Assembly: GCA_020438105.1 (NCBI GenBank)
Contig: JAGQVE010000042.1
Location: 1-36,138, forward strand
Origin: Bacteroidales bacterium
GTDB taxonomy: Bacteria > Bacteroidota > Bacteroidia > Bacteroidales > JAADJA01
Direction: 5' to 3'
Length of the DNA: 36,138 nucleotides
Positions 32,463-36,138 of this stretch are shown in pieces (positions within the stretch are counted from its first letter, which is position 1; each line of letters begins with the position of its first letter). Below the pieces are notes generated by a model. That model did not search any database. It saw only the letters and a program-made list of their open reading frames with translations, and was not told the origin of the DNA. Both the position numbers and the translations under genes were made by a program.

Positions 32463-33554
32463 CTAGTATCCGAAATATTTCATCATTTTGAAGTAGATCT
32501 CGGTATTTTCATAAACACCCATGAAATATTCCTCGCCGGGACCTTTGGCAAAAACAGGAACCATTGCCCCGGTATGCAGCCAGGTCACAAATTTCCCGGT
32601 TATGGTTTGATTGGCAAGATTGCCATTGGTTAGCGCAAAACCGGCTGTTTCATGATCGCCGGTGATGATCACCAGGGTGCTTCCATCCATCTCGGCAAAC
32701 TCAAGCGCCACACCTACTGCAGCGTCAAAGTCTAGCATTTCGTCCATCAGATAATCCGGATCGTTTTCTTCGCCGGCCCAATCTATTTGCGCTCCTTCCA
32801 CCATCAGGAAAAATCCTTTATCAGATTTTGAAAGGTTTTCAATTGCTTTTTGAGTGGATTTTTGCAAAACCGGTCCACGACCTTCTGAAATCCGGGCTGG
32901 ACTTCCGGGAGATATAAAGAGCGCAGTTTTTTTAATTTCGGTGACTTCATCAGGTGAATTTAAAACCTGGTAACCCCTGGCAAGCAACGAATCAATCAGA
33001 TTAATTCCATCCGATCGCTGGTCAAAATAGTTTTGACCTCCTCCGGCAAAGAAATCGATGCCACTTGCAACAAGTTCAATGGCAATATCTTCATACTTAA
33101 AACGATCAATTTGGTGTGCATAAAATGCGGCTGGTGTAGCATGCACGATGGTGGAAGTGGTGACCAAACCAGTTGCCAGGCCATCCTTTACAAGTGTTTC
33201 AATAATTGTTTCCATGGGATTTCCATCCGGGTCGACACCCACATAATAATAATTTGTTTTTTTTCCGCTCGACATAGCAGTGGCCGAAGCTCCTGAATCG
33301 GTAACATATTTGTCGGCGCAGTGGGTGGATTGAATTCCGATGCTTTTACAATTGAGCATGTGCAGGTTTCCACCATTAACAGTCCGCGCCCCGGTTATCT
33401 GGGTTAAACCCATACCATCGCCGATCATTAAAATGATGTTTTTATATTTTTTTTCCGGTTTTGGTTTTTCAGTTGAGGGTTTTAACTCGTCGTCGCTTGA
33501 TGAGCAGGCCATTATAAATAAAAGCGGAAGAAGTATCAGAATTAACTTTTTCAT
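32463..33554 (-). CDS. Alkaline phosphatase family lipoprotein
   Basis: The protein has 363 residues. A lipoprotein signal ends at C17 (LLFIMAC), with SSSDD after it, so it is probably membrane-anchored outside the cytoplasm. Alkaline phosphatase landmarks are MIGDGMG (metal ligand D46), VTDSGASATA with catalytic S87, HATPAAFYAH, VEGAQIDWAGEEND and GDHETAG. It is shorter than E. coli PhoA (about 450 mature residues). It starts 1 nt after the flippase stop, so it is likely translated with it. A glycosyltransferase-flippase-phosphatase operon could mean dephosphorylation of a glycan carrier or simple phosphate scavenging; sequence does not decide. Confidence 0.93.
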   Translation of the reverse strand: MKKLILILLPLLFIMACSSSDDELKPSTEKPKPEKKYKNIILMIGDGMGLTQITGARTVNGGNLHMLNCKSIGIQSTHCADKYVTDSGASATAMSSGKKTNYYYVGVDPDGNPMETIIETLVKDGLATGLVTTSTIVHATPAAFYAHQIDRFKYEDIAIELVASGIDFFAGGGQNYFDQRSDGINLIDSLLARGYQVLNSPDEVTEIKKTALFISPGSPARISEGRGPVLQKSTQKAIENLSKSDKGFFLMVEGAQIDWAGEENDPDYLMDEMLDFDAAVGVALEFAEMDGSTLVIITGDHETAGFALTNGNLANQTITGKFVTWLHTGAMVPVFAKGPGEEYFMGVYENTEIYFKMMKYFGY

Positions 33555-33555
33555 G

Positions 33556-34995
33556 TTAAAAAGGTATTTTCACTTTGCGGATAGTATTCCGGATCAATGC
33601 AAGGTATATGATGAAAAACAGCAAACCCTCTGCAATTGTTTGCCAAAGTTTGGGTGAATAGTTTTTTCGCAGGAAAAAATCTATAACAAGCTGTACCAGA
33701 AGTATTAAGATAAAAACCACAGTTTTTCTCATGTAGGTCTTATTTCTGAAAAATCCCACCGAATCCTGCAGGTAGAAATAAAACAGTATAAATAAATAGG
33801 AGATAAAAGTGGTGATTGCCGCCCAGTGATAGCCATACATGGGGATCATGATAAAATTCAAACCAATGTTCAGAATGCTGCCGAGGATCACACCAACAGC
33901 AATGTTTTTGAGCTTATCGGCGAACTTAAAGCGGATTTCAATAAAGAGGAACAACCCATACATAAATGCAGAAATGAATACCCACGGCATGATGATATAA
34001 CCGCTGCGGAAATCTTCTCCGAGCAGGATAAATGCAATTTCTTTCGGGAACATGCTCAGGTAGGTGATAATGGGAAGTCCAAACATTAAAAATGCAAAAA
34101 GGTAATCCTGAATTAACCGGTCCGAATTTTTGAAATCGAGCTCCAGCTCCTTGTTCAGCTGTGGATTAATGGTGTTAAAATAAACATTGACCAGCGCCAC
34201 CACACTGAACTGGCAAATGTTATACACCTGGTTGTAAATTCCAACCGTGGGCATATCTGTAAAAAGTGCAATAATATAGCGGTCGGAGGTGGTGATGAGC
34301 ATAAAAAAGAAGTTGGAGACAAGCCCCACACTCCCGAATTTCAAAAGTAATCCCAGGGTTTCCTTATGAACTGACTTGATGGAAATGGATGCACCTTCAC
34401 GGTTGAAAAGTAAAATGAAAAGCAGAGCTAAAATATCAATGAAAATGGCACTTAATATCACTGCTTCGATGCGGTAATGCATCACAAATGCCATCCAGTA
34501 CAAAACCGCAAAACTCAAAACAGCCCTTGCCGAATGAATCACATTGTATTTTAAGGCTTTGCCTTCGAGCCTGATGATGATCAAATACAACCCAATAAAT
34601 TCTTTGATGAAAAACTGAAGAAAAGAGAGCATGATCAAATTCCTAATTAAGGGGTGCTCAGCCAGTAAGTACCATACACCGGAGGCAATCAGCATTAAAA
34701 CACTCGCCCCGATATAAATGGCAGTCATGTTGGAATAGAGTCCCCTGAGGTTGTTTTTGTTTTTGAAAGCATTGTAATAACGCCATAAACAGCTCGAAAG
34801 CCAGGAATAAAGGAAAATGGAAATGTATGAAAAAGTAATGGTAACGATACCGAGGTACCCATATTCTTCCGGCGTGAAATAGCGTGTAAAAATGGGTGTT
34901 TTGATGAAACTAACGCCCATGGGGATGACCGACCCCACAAGGTACCAGCCCATATCGCGGATAAACAGCCTATTATTTGGTTTGGAGGTTTCCAC
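33556..34995 (-). CDS. Wzx-type polysaccharide flippase (MATE/MOP superfamily)
   Basis: The protein has 479 residues with about 12-14 transmembrane helices, beginning DMGWYLVGSVIPMGVSFIKTPIFTRYFTPEEYGYLGIV, a typical start of the oligosaccharide flippase (polysaccharide synthase) family. Later segments such as SVGLVSNFFFMLITTSDRYIIALF and GIYNQVYNICQFSVVALVNVYFN also fit. Such proteins flip undecaprenyl-linked sugar units across the inner membrane. It starts 2 nt after the glycosyltransferase stop and ends 1 nt before the phosphatase start, so the three form a tight operon of surface-glycan function. Confidence 0.9.
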   Translation of the reverse strand: METSKPNNRLFIRDMGWYLVGSVIPMGVSFIKTPIFTRYFTPEEYGYLGIVTITFSYISIFLYSWLSSCLWRYYNAFKNKNNLRGLYSNMTAIYIGASVLMLIASGVWYLLAEHPLIRNLIMLSFLQFFIKEFIGLYLIIIRLEGKALKYNVIHSARAVLSFAVLYWMAFVMHYRIEAVILSAIFIDILALLFILLFNREGASISIKSVHKETLGLLLKFGSVGLVSNFFFMLITTSDRYIIALFTDMPTVGIYNQVYNICQFSVVALVNVYFNTINPQLNKELELDFKNSDRLIQDYLFAFLMFGLPIITYLSMFPKEIAFILLGEDFRSGYIIMPWVFISAFMYGLFLFIEIRFKFADKLKNIAVGVILGSILNIGLNFIMIPMYGYHWAAITTFISYLFILFYFYLQDSVGFFRNKTYMRKTVVFILILLVQLVIDFFLRKNYSPKLWQTIAEGLLFFIIYLALIRNTIRKVKIPF

Positions 34996-34997
34996 GA

Positions 34998-36138
34998 TCA
35001 GGCCATCAGGTTTTTATAAATTGAAATCAGTTTGTTTTCCATCAGCTCCCAACGGTAAAATTGCCACGCAGCTTTTTGGCCATTTGTTGAAAATTGCTGG
35101 TATAGTTTTTCATCTTCTGTAAGTTTTACGAGCGCATCAGCTATTTCCTGTGGATTTTCCGGATCAACCGGAATTCCACATTGATGTTTTTGAATAATGG
35201 CATTGATGTGCCCAAAATTGCTCCCAACGATTGGTAATCCAAAATTCATGTATTCAAATATTTTAATCTGCAAAATGATCCGGTGAGTAGGAATGGGCAA
35301 AAATATGCCCAGACCGATTTTGGATTTTCTGTAATAATCTACCACCTCGTTGTATGGAACCGATTCTTTTAAAATTACATTTTCCTGAATTTGATTTCCT
35401 GAAATAAAATCCTCCATTTCTGTTTTCATGGATGCTGGAAACCAGGACCCCAAAAAGAGCATTTTAAATTCCGGCCTTTTTGCCGCAATAATTTTTACAG
35501 CTTCCAAAATCTTGAGCGCTCCCCTGAGCCGGGTAATTCCACCTGTGTAAATGGCATCAAATTCTTTAACATTCTCCGAAGTGAAAGCATTTGGGGCCGG
35601 CAGATTTGTATAATTGTAGATGATCTCAACCTGTTTATTGGTGAAATAAGCACGAAAGCGATTTTGCAAATTTTCTTCCGTAGTAATGATCAAATCACAG
35701 TTGGCTGCCTTGCGCTTTTCCCAGTTCCGGATCAACCTGGCGTATTGTTTTTTCAAAATTGGTATTTGCCCATGGTCATAGTCGAGCATATTTTCAGGAT
35801 AGGGTTCATGCACATCGTAAATCACTTTGGGTTTGTTGGGCAAACTTTTTAATCGTTCAACCAATCGCAGCACTTTCAAATCGTGCAGGTGAAAAACATC
35901 GGCTTTGGTTGAAGCAGCCTTTTTAAGCAGATTTTGATAAAGTCCACCAGGAGCAAATCGCTTTAATAAATAATTGAAATAGCGATTGGATGACTGATCA
36001 CGCTGCAGGATGTAAAACTTTATTCCCTCATCGGTTACTCCTTCTGAATCATGATCTCCGGCCAAAACATAATGAACCTCATACCCGGCTTTCACCAGCG
36101 AGCAAGCTTCCTTCCAATAGATGCGATCGTCATACAAT
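34998..36138 (-). CDS. Glycosyltransferase (GT4-like), 5' end cut by window edge
   Basis: About 379 residues are visible. The N-terminus lies outside the window: the first residues YDDRIYWKEACSLVKAGYEVHYVLAG correspond to the usual stretch just after the first beta strand, so perhaps 10-15 residues are missing, and the TTG at the extreme end is not the start. The GT-B fold shows VFHLHDLKVLRLVERL, IYDVHEPYPENML, a C-terminal donor domain with FDAIYTGGITRLRGALKILEAV, LFLGSW, and the nucleotide-sugar site IKIFEYMNFGLPIVGSNFGHINAII. It is cytoplasmic and probably adds a sugar to a lipid-linked glycan exported by the flippase downstream. The sugar is unknown. Confidence 0.9.
   Translation of the reverse strand, partial: LYDDRIYWKEACSLVKAGYEVHYVLAGDHDSEGVTDEGIKFYILQRDQSSNRYFNYLLKRFAPGGLYQNLLKKAASTKADVFHLHDLKVLRLVERLKSLPNKPKVIYDVHEPYPENMLDYDHGQIPILKKQYARLIRNWEKRKAANCDLIITTEENLQNRFRAYFTNKQVEIIYNYTNLPAPNAFTSENVKEFDAIYTGGITRLRGALKILEAVKIIAAKRPEFKMLFLGSWFPASMKTEMEDFISGNQIQENVILKESVPYNEVVDYYRKSKIGLGIFLPIPTHRIILQIKIFEYMNFGLPIVGSNFGHINAIIQKHQCGIPVDPENPQEIADALVKLTEDEKLYQQFSTNGQKAAWQFYRWELMENKLISIYKNLMA

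Overview
The window looks like chromosomal DNA from a member of the Bacteroidota, probably an anaerobic or facultative marine/sediment-type lineage. Three secreted proteins carry type IX secretion (T9SS) C-terminal sorting domains (one type B, two type A). There is a GH92 glycosidase, a PorT-like outer-membrane barrel and a membrane-anchored AraC regulator. Several promoters match the Bacteroidota -7 consensus TAnnTTTG. The assignment rests on these family traits, not on a 16S or marker-gene comparison.

Layout. 1-200: the 5' half of a tRNA-Ser-like sequence (minus strand) runs off the left edge and carries a REP-type palindrome where its anticodon arm should be. 201-8582: YggS-type PLP protein, SGNH esterase, T9SS type B protein, clpB, an outer-membrane barrel protein, a decayed gene and a small hypothetical protein. 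8680-12787 (minus): a tetraheme cytochrome c, a Tat-exported 4x[4Fe-4S] protein and an NrfD-type quinone-site membrane protein with no catalytic subunit, followed by a DUF2339 membrane protein. 13092-23803: MacB/FtsX-like permease, two T9SS type A proteins, AraC-type regulator, single-domain response regulator, GH92 enzyme and pirin. 23819-31824: a GNAT protein, then a minus-strand [NiFe]-hydrogenase maturation operon in the order hypF-hypC-hypD-hypE-hypA-hypB-trmO. 32055-36137: a cysteine-rich zinc-ribbon protein, then an operon of glycosyltransferase, polysaccharide flippase and lipoprotein alkaline phosphatase cut by the right edge.

The most unusual region is the hyp operon. Three of its junctions are expanded by repeat-rich DNA while every hyp gene stays intact. 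(1) Between hypE and hypA sits a 362-bp unit, 25927-26288: a small GIY-YIG nuclease gene bracketed by two inward-facing copies of the same hairpin element, 16 nt from each hyp gene. (2) Between hypC and hypD sits a four-helix-bundle (S23/IVS-type) gene between two mutually complementary repeat arrays; the upstream one has an exact 26-nt period. (3) Between hypD and hypE a heptamer array is interrupted, exactly at a unit boundary, by a 20-nt perfect palindrome and is followed by a REP sequence also present at the left edge. The first two look like compact gene-carrying repeat elements and are my best candidates for a previously undescribed system.

The hyp proteins would build the NiFe(CN)2CO site of a hydrogenase whose structural genes are not in this window. 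The cytochrome/FeS/NrfD module could connect a periplasmic redox enzyme to menaquinone, but nothing in the sequence ties it to the missing hydrogenase.
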